A stretch of 64,000 nt of DNA from CAUZFZ01 sp963579025. GTDB taxonomy: Bacteria > Planctomycetota > Planctomycetia > Planctomycetales > Planctomycetaceae. The translations under genes and the position numbers were made by a program. This document shows positions 43,765 through 51,865 of this stretch, piece after piece. The stretch covers positions 105,628-169,627 of the forward strand of contig CAUZFZ010000001.1 of the NCBI GenBank assembly GCA_963579025.1. The letters are read 5' to 3'. The notes beneath the pieces are model-generated. The model saw only the letters and a list, made by a program, of their open reading frames with translations. It ran no database searches and was not told where the DNA came from. Every line of letters starts with the position of its first letter. Within the stretch, counting starts at the first letter, position 1.

Positions 43765-43873
43765 CGGCGATTGGCTCGTTCGAACGGCGGGAAGTTACGC
43801 CCGTTCGCGGAAACGAGTCAATATGTTTTTCCGGAAGCATCGAAGTTCGTTTTACACTGAAAACTGCCGCGAT

Positions 43874-44971
43874 TTACCGCCAGCCGAAGCGGAAAAAGCA
43901 GTGTCGCGCGAGGAACAGCCACGTCGCGACCAGCATGATCATCGTCGCCAGGCCAGGGGCATACATCAGCGGTATCGGGTGCTTCAGCGACAGATAGATC
44001 AGCGGAAAGCTGTAGCTTTCAAAACTCAGCCGCTTGATCATGGCGAAGGCCGAAAACTGCGTCGAAAGGTAAAACAGCATCGCTCCACCGAGCATGTAGC
44101 AGAGCACGAGCAGCGCCGCCGATGCTTGTGTCTTCACCAGAGCCGTCATGCACGTCGCCACGCACATCAACCCCAGGCTGGTCATCAGCAAGGCCAACCA
44201 GAAGACCGGGCGTGTCAGTGCGTCAGGTACCAGAATCGCCGTGATCGCCGTGCATCCCACGACTGACATCAGCATGTGGAAGCAGAACTTGGCGCACATG
44301 ATTTCCGACGTCCGCGCGGGACTCAGTGCCAGCGCCATCAGCGTCCCGCGTTCCCTGTCCTGGGCCGTGAACGACACGAGCAGATGGCAGCACGAGAAAA
44401 ACATCACAATGAGCAGCATCACCGACCCGATCAGTTCAGTCTTCACCAGGTCCGCGACGCTGGTGTCTTCCAACGACATCATCGCACGGATGCTGGAAGG
44501 CGATCGCAGCGGCACGACGTGCTGCTCGAAGGCCAACTGGTGTCCCGATTGAATCTCGGCCACACGCGGCCAGAACCAGTCCCAGAAGGGCTGCATGGCC
44601 GACGAGTCCTTGCCGATGAAGCGGCCGATCACGGTGACGGGGTTTGATGGATCGGAGTTGCGAATCTCGACCAGCGAATGCGAGGGCGGTACCTGCAACC
44701 GTCCGTCCCGTTCCGGCACGCGTTCCCGCGGCACGACGTGAATCTCCGGCTTCTCCGGTACGTTGACGGTCAGGTCATCGATCCAGTCGGCCGGTTGATC
44801 GTAGGCCACCCAGACAATCAGCGGCGGCGGCCCTTCCTGAGCTGGTGCACTGACGGCGACAAGCACCGCGATCGCTCCCAGCAGCCCGAGGAAAATCAGA
44901 GCCATGGGATTCTTGCGGACGCGACGGAACTCGCGGGCCAGCAGAATCAGGACCATGTTGAGACGCATCAT
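43874..44971 (-). CDS. ABC-2 type transporter permease
   Basis: 365 residues from ATG 44971, which overlaps the ATPase stop by 4 nt (ATGA). One N-terminal span (LIFLGLLGAIAVLVAV) is followed by a ~140-residue extracytoplasmic loop and about five spans at the C-terminus (SVMLLIVMFFSCCHLLVSF, CTAITAILV, LGLMCVATCMTAL, LVLCYMLGGAMLFYL, TMIMLVATWLFLA). The motif FTAQDRERGTLMALALSPARTSEIM is the coupling region typical of NatB/YhaP-like ABC-2 permeases. Exporter of unknown substrate, working with the ATPase upstream. Confidence 0.88.
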   Translation of the reverse strand: MMRLNMVLILLAREFRRVRKNPMALIFLGLLGAIAVLVAVSAPAQEGPPPLIVWVAYDQPADWIDDLTVNVPEKPEIHVVPRERVPERDGRLQVPPSHSLVEIRNSDPSNPVTVIGRFIGKDSSAMQPFWDWFWPRVAEIQSGHQLAFEQHVVPLRSPSSIRAMMSLEDTSVADLVKTELIGSVMLLIVMFFSCCHLLVSFTAQDRERGTLMALALSPARTSEIMCAKFCFHMLMSVVGCTAITAILVPDALTRPVFWLALLMTSLGLMCVATCMTALVKTQASAALLVLCYMLGGAMLFYLSTQFSAFAMIKRLSFESYSFPLIYLSLKHPIPLMYAPGLATMIMLVATWLFLARHCFFRFGWR

Positions 44972-45828
44972 GTGTAGGCCTGCCCTGTGAGTTTCAGAAA
45001 CACATCTTCGAAGTCGAATTCCTGCGAATGCACACGCACGCAACGTTCTTCCCGGACGAGTGTTGCCAGCCGGTTTCGTTCCGGCTCAATGTCCAAATCA
45101 AGCGATTCGCGGACGACGGCACCCTCGCGCTCGAACTGCGCCTTCACGATGCGTTGCGCATGCCGCGTGACGAAGTTTGTTGGCGTATCGCAGTCGACCA
45201 GCTCACCGCGGCACAGAATCGCGACGCGGTCACAAATCTGCTCGACCTCTTCCATGTTGTGCGTGGTCAGAAACACTGTGACGCCGTCCGCGGCCATTTC
45301 CCGCAACAGATTGCGCACCATTTCCGTCGAATGCGCATCGAGGTTGGCGGTGGGTTCGTCCAGATAAAGCACGCGCGGGCGATGCAGAATCTCCCGAGCA
45401 ATCAGCAGCTTGCGGCGCATGCCCTTCGAGTAGGAATCGACGGTCAGGTTCGCCGCTTCCGTCAATTCAAGCCGTGCCAGTGACTCGTCGACGCGTGACC
45501 GCGGGGCACCGTAAAGCTGAGCGAACAGTTCCAGGTTCTCGCGACCGGTGAATTCTTCCATGTGGTTTTCGGTGTCGGGCACGTAGCCGAAGAGTGGCTT
45601 GGCTTCCTCGAAGTGAGCCGGGATGTCGTATCCCCGGACCGTGACCCTGCCACTGGTGGGAAGCTGGCTGCCAGTGAGCACGCGGATGGTGGTTGTCTTG
45701 CCGGCTCCGTTCGGACCCAGAAAGCCAAACAGCTCGCCCGCCGGCACATTCAGGTCCAGCCGGTTGACTGCTGTGAATCGTCCAAAGCGGACAACCAGTT
45801 GATCGATCTGAATCGCGGGAGCCGTCAT
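44968..45828 (-). CDS. ABC transporter ATP-binding protein (ABC-2 / NatA-like)
   Basis: 286 residues from ATG 45828 (MTAPAIQIDQ); the longer frame upstream is unlikely. Walker A GPNGAGKTT is at 38-46, followed by the Q-loop region GYVPDTENHMEEFTGRENL. The signature reads YSKGMRRKL in place of LSGGQ, a variant usual in ABC-2 exporters. Walker B is VLYLDEPTANLD, and the H-loop is in TTHNMEE. The C-terminal ~70 residues form the extra domain of drug/natriuretic-type exporters. It energises the permease encoded immediately downstream. Confidence 0.93.
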   Translation of the reverse strand: MTAPAIQIDQLVVRFGRFTAVNRLDLNVPAGELFGFLGPNGAGKTTTIRVLTGSQLPTSGRVTVRGYDIPAHFEEAKPLFGYVPDTENHMEEFTGRENLELFAQLYGAPRSRVDESLARLELTEAANLTVDSYSKGMRRKLLIAREILHRPRVLYLDEPTANLDAHSTEMVRNLLREMAADGVTVFLTTHNMEEVEQICDRVAILCRGELVDCDTPTNFVTRHAQRIVKAQFEREGAVVRESLDLDIEPERNRLATLVREERCVRVHSQEFDFEDVFLKLTGQAYT

Positions 45829-46146
45829 AACTCGGATTCCTGGCCGTGTCGAAGCGTACCTGGACAATGCATTCGTTCGACTATAGGTCACACATCAGGA
45901 ACTGCCGGCCCGTTTTGGAGCAACATGCTGTCACAGAAGCGTGGACGGCAGAGTTGATTGATGATTGCCGATTGATGAGTGTTGATTTTCGAAGTGAACG
46001 CAGCGGCGGGATCGTGAATACGCTGGCGGATGACCAGTCCCAACACTTCTCCAATCACAAATCATCAATCGACATTCATCAATTACCTCGTCTGAATTGA
46101 CGTGACCCGACCGACATCCGGTCGACCGGAATAGACGGAGTGCCTG
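45829..46146. other. divergent spacer with MITE-like palindrome
   Basis: 318 bp between the ABC ATPase (minus) and the membrane protein gene (plus). Its central part is the inverted repeat element 45953-46084. Promoters for both genes must flank or lie within it. Confidence 0.5.
45953..46084. repeat. imperfect inverted-repeat element with ~45-bp arms
   Basis: The left arm (TTGATTGATGATTGCCGATT..., about 45953-45995) and the right arm (about 46040-46084) are near-complementary, both rich in ATTGATGA/TCATCAAT. The whole is about 130 bp, similar in size and layout to the elements at 42143 and 43388 but different in sequence. A related stretch (ATTGATTGATGATTG) also occurs near 3517. Confidence 0.6.
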
Positions 46147-47472
46147 ATGGCTCAGCTTCAACTGCGATTGCGAGCCCTCCGCAGCCTGTTTGCACTGCTG
46201 CTGATTTCCTCCACATGGCGACTCTGGTTCCCGACCGGTGGCGACACGTTTCCCGTCATCCCGTTTTTCGAATGGCTGACTGGTGTGCCATTCGCGGCGG
46301 ACCTGATTCTGTCGACCGTGTTCGTTCTGGCGTTGCTGCTCGACCTGGGTCTGTCGGTGCAGCGACTGCGAAAACAGGACGCGGCGGAATCGACACGGGC
46401 AGCAATGCTGGTCGGAATCGGAGTGCTCTCGTCCGGGGTCCTGTTGGTCGCATTGAACCAGCAGCGGCTGCAACCGTGGATGTATCACGTGTTGCTGCTG
46501 ACGCCGATTCTGGCGCTGCCAACGATGAAGCTCGATTCGCCAGTTCGCAGCCGCTGGCTTCCCACGTGGTCATTGCCCGCGCTGCTGATTGCTCTGACGG
46601 CGAGCATTTACGCCTGGTCTGCCTGGTCCAAGCTCGATGTCAGTTTTATTCGTGAACACGGCTCGGATTTCGTTGAGGCTCTTGCCGGTGTCTGCGGACT
46701 CTCCACGCGATTCTGGACACCCGGAATGCGATCGGCATCAGCCGCGTTGCTGCCAGTTGGAGAACTGATCGTCGCCGTCACCCTGATCATCCCGCGGACG
46801 CGACGCTTCGGTCTGATCGTCTCGATCGCGATGCACGGACTGCTGATTCTTGCGGTCGGGCCCTGGGCAATGGACCAGCGACCCGGAGTAGTTTTGTGGA
46901 ACGTGTACTTCATGGCCCAGAACGGTGTTCTGGCTGCCTTCACGACGAAAAATGTAGACGCAGTGGCGGCTTCGCAGACACCGTTCACTGATCGACTTCG
47001 TGTTGCCATCACGCTCTTCACATTGTGTGCATGCCTGGCCCCAGCGCTGCGATCGTTTGACTGCTTCGACAACTGGCCGTCATGGGCGGTCTACGCCGCT
47101 TCGACTCGTCGTGTTCGAGTGCTGATCGATCGGGATGCCCTGCAGGATGCACCTCGCGAGATTCGTGACTGCATTGAACAGCGACGCCTGCAGGATGGTT
47201 CCGCATGGCTGCGGATCGACCAGTGGGCGCTGACGGAGTTCAACGCGCCGATCTATCCCCAGGATCGCCTCCAGGTCGGCGTCGCACTGGCAGTGTCACG
47301 ACGATTCCAACTCAGTGATGCGATTCGCGTTGCCATCGAAGGACCAGCAGATCGGTTCCGCGGAGAGAGAACCGTCGATGTCTACGCCGGACAGGCAGCG
47401 ATCGAAGAAATGGCAGCGGGCTACCGCCTCAACACCAATGATCGTGCCGGCAAACGATCGTCCTTGAATTAA
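46147..47472 (+). CDS. multi-span membrane protein of uncertain family
   Basis: 441 residues. Roughly eight to ten hydrophobic segments cover residues 10-310 (for example ADLILSTVFVLALLLDLGL, MLVGIGVLSSGVLLVAL, LLLTPILALPTM, LPALLIALTASIYAWSAW). A soluble C-terminal ~120 residues follow (DCFDNWPSWAVYAASTRRVRVL onward). The layout, with SAWSKLD after a span and a turn rich in RxWxPG, is reminiscent of DoxX/MauE or HTTM-type membrane proteins, but no motif decides it. The tail reads like a substrate or partner-binding domain. No operon partner. Confidence 0.65.
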   Translation: MAQLQLRLRALRSLFALLLISSTWRLWFPTGGDTFPVIPFFEWLTGVPFAADLILSTVFVLALLLDLGLSVQRLRKQDAAESTRAAMLVGIGVLSSGVLLVALNQQRLQPWMYHVLLLTPILALPTMKLDSPVRSRWLPTWSLPALLIALTASIYAWSAWSKLDVSFIREHGSDFVEALAGVCGLSTRFWTPGMRSASAALLPVGELIVAVTLIIPRTRRFGLIVSIAMHGLLILAVGPWAMDQRPGVVLWNVYFMAQNGVLAAFTTKNVDAVAASQTPFTDRLRVAITLFTLCACLAPALRSFDCFDNWPSWAVYAASTRRVRVLIDRDALQDAPREIRDCIEQRRLQDGSAWLRIDQWALTEFNAPIYPQDRLQVGVALAVSRRFQLSDAIRVAIEGPADRFRGERTVDVYAGQAAIEEMAAGYRLNTNDRAGKRSSLN

Positions 47473-47537
47473 GTGGCATATCGTCGTCTTTCGCTCCGCG
47501 AAAGAACGCACTTTCGCGGAGCGAAAGGCGACACTTA
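47469..47537. repeat. palindromic hairpin repeat (TTTCGCTCCGCGAAAG)
   Basis: CTTTCGCTCCGCGAAAG (47488-47504) and CTTTCGCGGAGCGAAAG (47511-47527) are exact complements, and each arm is itself nearly palindromic. Outer TTAAGTG / CACTTAA arms extend it. It lies between convergent genes and could end transcripts from both sides despite lacking a T-run. Confidence 0.8.
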
Positions 47538-47551
47538 ATGACCGAACGATC

Positions 47552-47974
47552 CTAAGCGTTATGAATGTTGAACCAGCGCTCGCAGAAGCCGCACTTCGCG
47601 TCACCGCTCGGTGAGACATCGCAGTCTTTTCCCAGCGACGCTCCGCAATTCGGGCAGTCGTAACCAACCTGGGGCGAGGTCGTCGGCGACGCATGCGAAG
47701 TCTCGGCCGGTCCGCCGCGCTGAATGTCCTGTGCCGTCTTTGCCAGGTCCTGCATCATGCCCTTGAGATGTGCGCCCTGCCCGCGAACAAGGCTCGGACC
47801 GGCAATGAAACCGACCCCGGTCAAGACAAACGCCAGCGCGATAAAGGAACCGAACACGCGAAAGAACAGCGGCGGTGAGCCGAACTCATTGAACGGAGTC
47901 AGCCAGAGAAAACCGAGCACGGTCAGGCCGATACCCAGTGGCACAATGCCCATTAACCGCGGAATCCACTGCAT
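47552..47974 (-). CDS. small membrane protein with C-terminal zinc ribbon
   Basis: 140 residues. Two hydrophobic spans (about 8-26 and 38-60) are followed by a polar linker and a C-terminal zinc ribbon with CPNC and CGFC pairs (YDCPNCGASLG, AKCGFCERWFNIHNA). Two extra Cys/Asp-rich turns (KDCDVSPSGD) lie between the pairs. The function is not known. The ribbon would face the cytoplasm if both termini are inside. It converges on the membrane protein gene at 46147. Confidence 0.7.
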   Translation of the reverse strand: MQWIPRLMGIVPLGIGLTVLGFLWLTPFNEFGSPPLFFRVFGSFIALAFVLTGVGFIAGPSLVRGQGAHLKGMMQDLAKTAQDIQRGGPAETSHASPTTSPQVGYDCPNCGASLGKDCDVSPSGDAKCGFCERWFNIHNA

Positions 47975-48077
47975 GCTTGTCGTATCCGTTGGATTGTCTG
48001 GTTGAGTCAGGCTGCGGCAAACGGCTGGATGCCTTGTCGGTTCATGACCCGCTTGCCATTCGTCGGTAGACCACCGG

Positions 48078-49547
48078 TCACGCCTTCAGTCCGGCGATCG
48101 GCTCGCCATAGTACACGTGATGCGGACGGTCGAGTTCATCGTGCCACACGATCGACTGTGGTAGACCAAGCGATTCGTAGATTGTGGCCGCCATGTTCTC
48201 TGGCTTCTGCGGGTCTGACTTCGGGTATCCGCCGAGTTTGTCTGATGACCCGATCACGCGACCGCCCTGCACTCCACCGCCGGCGAAGAAGACCGTTTGC
48301 ACCGCACCCCAGTGATCGCGTCCGGGCAATCCCGACTTCGCTCCCTTGAACGTGAAGATTTTTGGAGTACGGCCGAATTCGCCTGCCATCACGATCAGCA
48401 CGTCATCCAGCATGCCGCGCTCATCGAGGTCATCGACCAATGCGGAAACAGCGCGGTCAGTCGGCGGCAACAGGAAGTTCTTCAGGTTGCGGAAGGCGGC
48501 TTCGTGCGTGTCCCAGGCCTCGTCATTTCCGAGATTGACCTGCACCAGACTGACACCCGACTCCACAAGCTGCCGTGCCATCAGCAAAGACCAACCGAAC
48601 GAGTTCCGTCCGTACCGATCCTGGATCGCGTCCGGTGCGGCGTGCACATCGAGAGCTCGATGCACTCCGCCATCCAGCAGCAGCGAAATGGCCTCCTGCC
48701 GGTTCTGGTCGAATTGCGCGACATTCGCCGTCCGATCCAAATGCCGCCGCTGTGCATCAAACGCCGTCATCAGCCGGACACGGCCACGAAACCGATCTTC
48801 CAGAACCCCCTGGCCGAGTGTCAGCTTTGGCGCCTCGAAGCGATAGTTGTCGGGATTCGTCGCTCCTTCCCAACGCTGAAAGCCGTACTCGGGGAACGCT
48901 CCATGGATGTACTTCGTGTCGCGGAACTGGCTGGCTTCCACAAACCACGGGTCGAACTTCGGACCCATCTGACCGGCGAACTGACCCGGGATGGTGCGAC
49001 CACTGACGTGAATCAGCTTCTCCGGAAGGACGGCAGCCGGTGGCAGGTTATTTCTTCGCGGTACAACACCTGTCACAACGGACGCAAAAGACGGATCGTC
49101 GTTGACCGTCGGGGCGCTCGAGTTAAACCCGCGTGGTGTGCGCGTGCGGCCGGTCAGCATCACGTGGTGACCGATCGAGTGTTCGTTGTAGGGATGCGTC
49201 AGCGAACGGACCATCGACCACTGGTGACTGCTGGCTGCCAGCATCGGCAGGTGCTCGCAAACCTGCGTTCCGGGCGTCGATGTGGCGATGGGAGAGAACT
49301 CGCCGCGGACGTTGTCCGGTGCGTCAGGTTTTGGATCGAAGCTGTCCTGTTGAGTTAAGCCTCCGGACAAAAAGATGTAGATAACAGCCTTCGGTTGACT
49401 GACCGGCAGTTCCGACGGGGCGGCCATTGATCGCAGTCCGGACACATGATTCATGCCCAGGCCCAGTAGACCGATACCTCCCGCCTGAATGGCCGTACGT
49501 CGATTCAGACGCGGGTGATTTGCCGAAGCTGCTTGTGGATCAGTCAT
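48078..49547 (-). CDS. DUF1501 family protein, Tat-type leader
   Basis: 489 residues from MTDPQAAS; an ATG 18 nt further upstream is also in frame. The leader LNRRTAIQAGGIGLLGLGM is twin-arginine-like. DUF1501 hallmarks are AVIYIFLSGGLTQQDSFDPKPD, YNEHSIGHHVMLTGR, NLGNDEAWDTHE, MAGEFGRTPKI, GRDHWG and MAATIYESLGLP. In this copy SGGLTQQDSFD replaces the more common HGGPSQVDTFD. Orphan: no DUF1549/DUF1553 gene is adjacent. It is divergent from the RNase HII-like gene. Confidence 0.9.
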   Translation of the reverse strand: MTDPQAASANHPRLNRRTAIQAGGIGLLGLGMNHVSGLRSMAAPSELPVSQPKAVIYIFLSGGLTQQDSFDPKPDAPDNVRGEFSPIATSTPGTQVCEHLPMLAASSHQWSMVRSLTHPYNEHSIGHHVMLTGRTRTPRGFNSSAPTVNDDPSFASVVTGVVPRRNNLPPAAVLPEKLIHVSGRTIPGQFAGQMGPKFDPWFVEASQFRDTKYIHGAFPEYGFQRWEGATNPDNYRFEAPKLTLGQGVLEDRFRGRVRLMTAFDAQRRHLDRTANVAQFDQNRQEAISLLLDGGVHRALDVHAAPDAIQDRYGRNSFGWSLLMARQLVESGVSLVQVNLGNDEAWDTHEAAFRNLKNFLLPPTDRAVSALVDDLDERGMLDDVLIVMAGEFGRTPKIFTFKGAKSGLPGRDHWGAVQTVFFAGGGVQGGRVIGSSDKLGGYPKSDPQKPENMAATIYESLGLPQSIVWHDELDRPHHVYYGEPIAGLKA

Positions 49548-49651
49548 GATGGCATCGCTGGTCATCAGGGTTTACGGTCCGGCGTCGTGGACCTGCAATC
49601 TACCGCTGCTGAGCTGTGAACATCAACAGGCATCCCCTTCGGGACGGATTC

Positions 49652-50602
49652 ATGGGACTGGTCATTGGCACGGACGAGGCTGGCTACGGACCGAATCTGG
49701 GCCCGCTGGTCATCACGGCGACGGCATGGCGCGTCCCCGGAGATCCGCGCGAGTTCGATTTCTGGTCGGCTCTCGAAGAAGTCGTCACGAACGAGCCACG
49801 CCGCTCGTCGGGCCGACTGCATGTTGCGGATTCAAAACAGGTCTACTCGCCCGGCAAAGGACTGCGCGAACTGGAACGATCCGTCCTCGCGCTGCTGAGC
49901 CTGACCGGTACGGTGCCCGAGAACTTTCGGACATTTTGCCAACACGTCGCAGGCATCGCCCCTGCTGACTTTCTGGACGTTGAGCCCTGGTTCGTCGATG
50001 CCAACCAGACGTTACCGGTCTCGTGTGCAGCCGCCGACATGCCGGGCCTCGCGACTGGCCTGCAAGACACATGCGCTGCCGCGGGAATCGAACTGCAAGC
50101 GGTGCGCAGCGAGATCGTGCTGACGGAGCGGTTCAACCGACTCGCTGCAAAGTACGACAGCAAAGGTGCGGCCCTGTCGCGGCTGACACTCGGTCTGGTG
50201 CGCAGTGTCTGGGATCCGGACACAACGGAGCCGGTGCTCATCATCAGTGACAAACACGGAGGTCGAAATCGGTACGACGACCTGATCGACGAACAGCTCG
50301 ATGGGCAGATGATCTTTCGTGTGCGTGAAAGTCGGCAGATAAGCAGCTACCGCATCGGCAAGACCGATATGCACTTTCAGCAGGGTGCCGAGCGTCACTT
50401 TCCGGCGGCTGTTTCGTCGATGGTCTGCAAGTACGTGCGCGAGTTGTCGATGGAACTCTTCAACCGCTTCTGGCAGCAGCATATTCCGGACCTGCGTCCC
50501 ACAAAAGGGTATCCAACCGACGCAAAACGGTTTCGCTCCGACATCGCCGAGACTCAGCAGAGGCTCGGAATCACAAACAACACACTCTGGCGCGAGCGTT
50601 AG
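49652..50602 (+). CDS. RNase HII-like protein with altered GRG motif
   Basis: 316 residues from ATG 49652, with GGGACGGA just upstream; an in-frame GTG at 49616 is possible. GTDEAGYGPNLGPLV at 6-20 matches the RNase HII opening GxDEAGRGPLAGP with catalytic Asp8 and Glu9. HVADSKQVYSPGKGLRELE gives the DSK motif, and LIISDKHGGRNRYDDLID offers the third acidic position. Differences: Tyr replaces Arg in the GRG that reads the RNA-DNA junction, and the protein is about 100 residues longer than RNase HII. It is probably a divergent RNase H-fold nuclease. The SUFU gene converges on it, 19 bp after its stop. Confidence 0.72.
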   Translation: MGLVIGTDEAGYGPNLGPLVITATAWRVPGDPREFDFWSALEEVVTNEPRRSSGRLHVADSKQVYSPGKGLRELERSVLALLSLTGTVPENFRTFCQHVAGIAPADFLDVEPWFVDANQTLPVSCAAADMPGLATGLQDTCAAAGIELQAVRSEIVLTERFNRLAAKYDSKGAALSRLTLGLVRSVWDPDTTEPVLIISDKHGGRNRYDDLIDEQLDGQMIFRVRESRQISSYRIGKTDMHFQQGAERHFPAAVSSMVCKYVRELSMELFNRFWQQHIPDLRPTKGYPTDAKRFRSDIAETQQRLGITNNTLWRER

Positions 50603-50621
50603 AGTTCATCTGCCTCTCACG

Positions 50622-51473
50622 CTATTTCTTCCAGAATTTCCACCCCGGTGATGCGCACGCGTTGGCTCGGTCGATATCGACCAGTTCCGTCACCTGGTGC
50701 TTCTCGAATCGATCGATCAGTGGTTCGAGCCCGTGTTTCAGCTTGAAGTCCACTTCACGCGGAAACAGCGGCCACACGGCATGGAAGTTGATTACGCGGT
50801 TGTCGAGTTCCAGTCGACCGAACTCAGGCGGGACGACCAGCATCGGCGGCAGGAGGAGAGCACACGTGAATCCCGTGCCGTCGGCGTAGGGCACGTCCTC
50901 CTCACCACCATTCGGAACGGTGTGCCCGGGACCGAGCCACGTGTCGTATTCGTGCGGCAATCTCGCCAGGATTTTCAGCAGACGGATCGGCCAGTACGCA
51001 CTCTCATCCTCGAACGACTCCTGCGACATTGGCCAATCCGGAGGCAGACAGATCACCAGCTCGGCGAATGCGTAATTCTCGGCACCTTCCGGGACAGTCA
51101 TCGGTCGATCGCTCATGCCGCTGGTCACCAGTGTCCAGAACGGGCGATCGTCCGTCGGTGGCACCTGATGCACGTCGATGTGAACCAGGTCTGAGACCAG
51201 TTCATGAAGAACACCGGACACCGGACCGATGCAGCGTTCGATGTGCTGGTCGATGACCTCAATCAAGTCTCCCGCGATGGCCGGTTCAAAGTCGCGCTCG
51301 CGCGCCTGATGCCGGTAAACGGCTGTGCCCGCTGGAGAGGTTTCCGTCTCCGGACCGGGCACGGGTACACGAATTTCGCCGCCACAATCACGACACGTTG
51401 CGGCCTGACCGACTTTCGATTCGTCGACTTTGTAGCGTCGTCCGCATTGCTCACATTCGAATGAAATCAACAC
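50622..51473 (-). CDS. zinc-ribbon plus suppressor-of-fused-like domain protein
   Basis: 283 residues from a GTG at 51473 with GGAGTC 7 nt upstream. The frame continues upstream into the MITE-like element, so the longer start is rejected. The N-terminus ISFECEQCGRRYKVDESKVGQAATCRDCGG is a four-Cys zinc ribbon. The rest (about 75-270) matches SUFU-domain proteins: VHIDVHQVPPTDDRPFWTLVTSGMSDRPM, FAELVICLPPDWP, RLLKILARLPHEYDTWLGPGHT, LLPPMLV and VWPLFPREVDFKLKHG. Bacterial SUFU proteins are sometimes found as immunity-type proteins, but no toxin gene is next to this one. Confidence 0.82.
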   Translation of the reverse strand: MLISFECEQCGRRYKVDESKVGQAATCRDCGGEIRVPVPGPETETSPAGTAVYRHQARERDFEPAIAGDLIEVIDQHIERCIGPVSGVLHELVSDLVHIDVHQVPPTDDRPFWTLVTSGMSDRPMTVPEGAENYAFAELVICLPPDWPMSQESFEDESAYWPIRLLKILARLPHEYDTWLGPGHTVPNGGEEDVPYADGTGFTCALLLPPMLVVPPEFGRLELDNRVINFHAVWPLFPREVDFKLKHGLEPLIDRFEKHQVTELVDIDRANACASPGWKFWKK

Positions 51474-51548
51474 AGCCGAGACTCCGATCGCGAATGACTG
51501 GACTTGAAGCGTTGCGAGGACACGAGCAGCGATTCCATCACAACCCAA

Positions 51549-51721
51549 AGCGTAAGTTTTGAAGTTGCACACTTTGGAGTCGCGAAGCGACGGCAGCACA
51601 TAGCTGCGGGCGTAAGCCCGCAGAAAAAGCGGCAGAAGAGACGAAGCCGCGAAGCGGCGACAGCAATCATGCCTGCTGCCGCCGCTTCGCGGCTGAAGTG
51701 TGCAACTTCAAAAAGCGTAAG
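51549..51721. mobile_element. MITE-like element with 18-bp TIRs and 8-bp target duplication
   Basis: TIRs TTTTGAAGTTGCACACTT (51557-51574) and its exact complement (51696-51713) bound a 157-bp non-coding element. AGCGTAAG occurs immediately outside both ends (51549-51556 and 51714-51721), an apparent 8-bp target site duplication. Internal hairpins include CTGCGGGCGTAAGCCCGCAG and GCCGCTTCGCGGC-type repeats. It lies in the spacer upstream of both the SUFU gene (minus) and the sulfatase gene (plus). Confidence 0.82.
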
Positions 51722-51865
51722 CGAGGTGTCGATCTTCGTTTACTCGCTGAAACGGCAGGAGCATAGTGCTGCAACCGTGGTGAAACGACTTCGCTCTGCT
51801 TGACCGTCGAGTCATGGGCCGATTCACTATCGGGACATCACTCAATTCACACTACGAGGAACGTC

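Larger units (their letters stand above)
43179..43873. other. long intergenic region rich in repeats
   Basis: 695 bp with no credible gene between the TerC gene and the ABC permease gene (convergent). It holds a 19-bp perfect inverted repeat (43229-43301), MITE-like copy 2 (43388-43516) and a probable minus-strand terminator (43707-43764). Confidence 0.7.

Noticed and set aside
48297..49358. 353-codon open frame on the plus strand
   Set aside because: It is antisense to the DUF1501 gene at 48078; the composition is that of a shadow.
51474..51599. Longer SUFU protein starting at 51599
   Set aside because: The extension reads into the MITE-like element. A GTG with a good ribosome site at 51473 starts just before the zinc ribbon.
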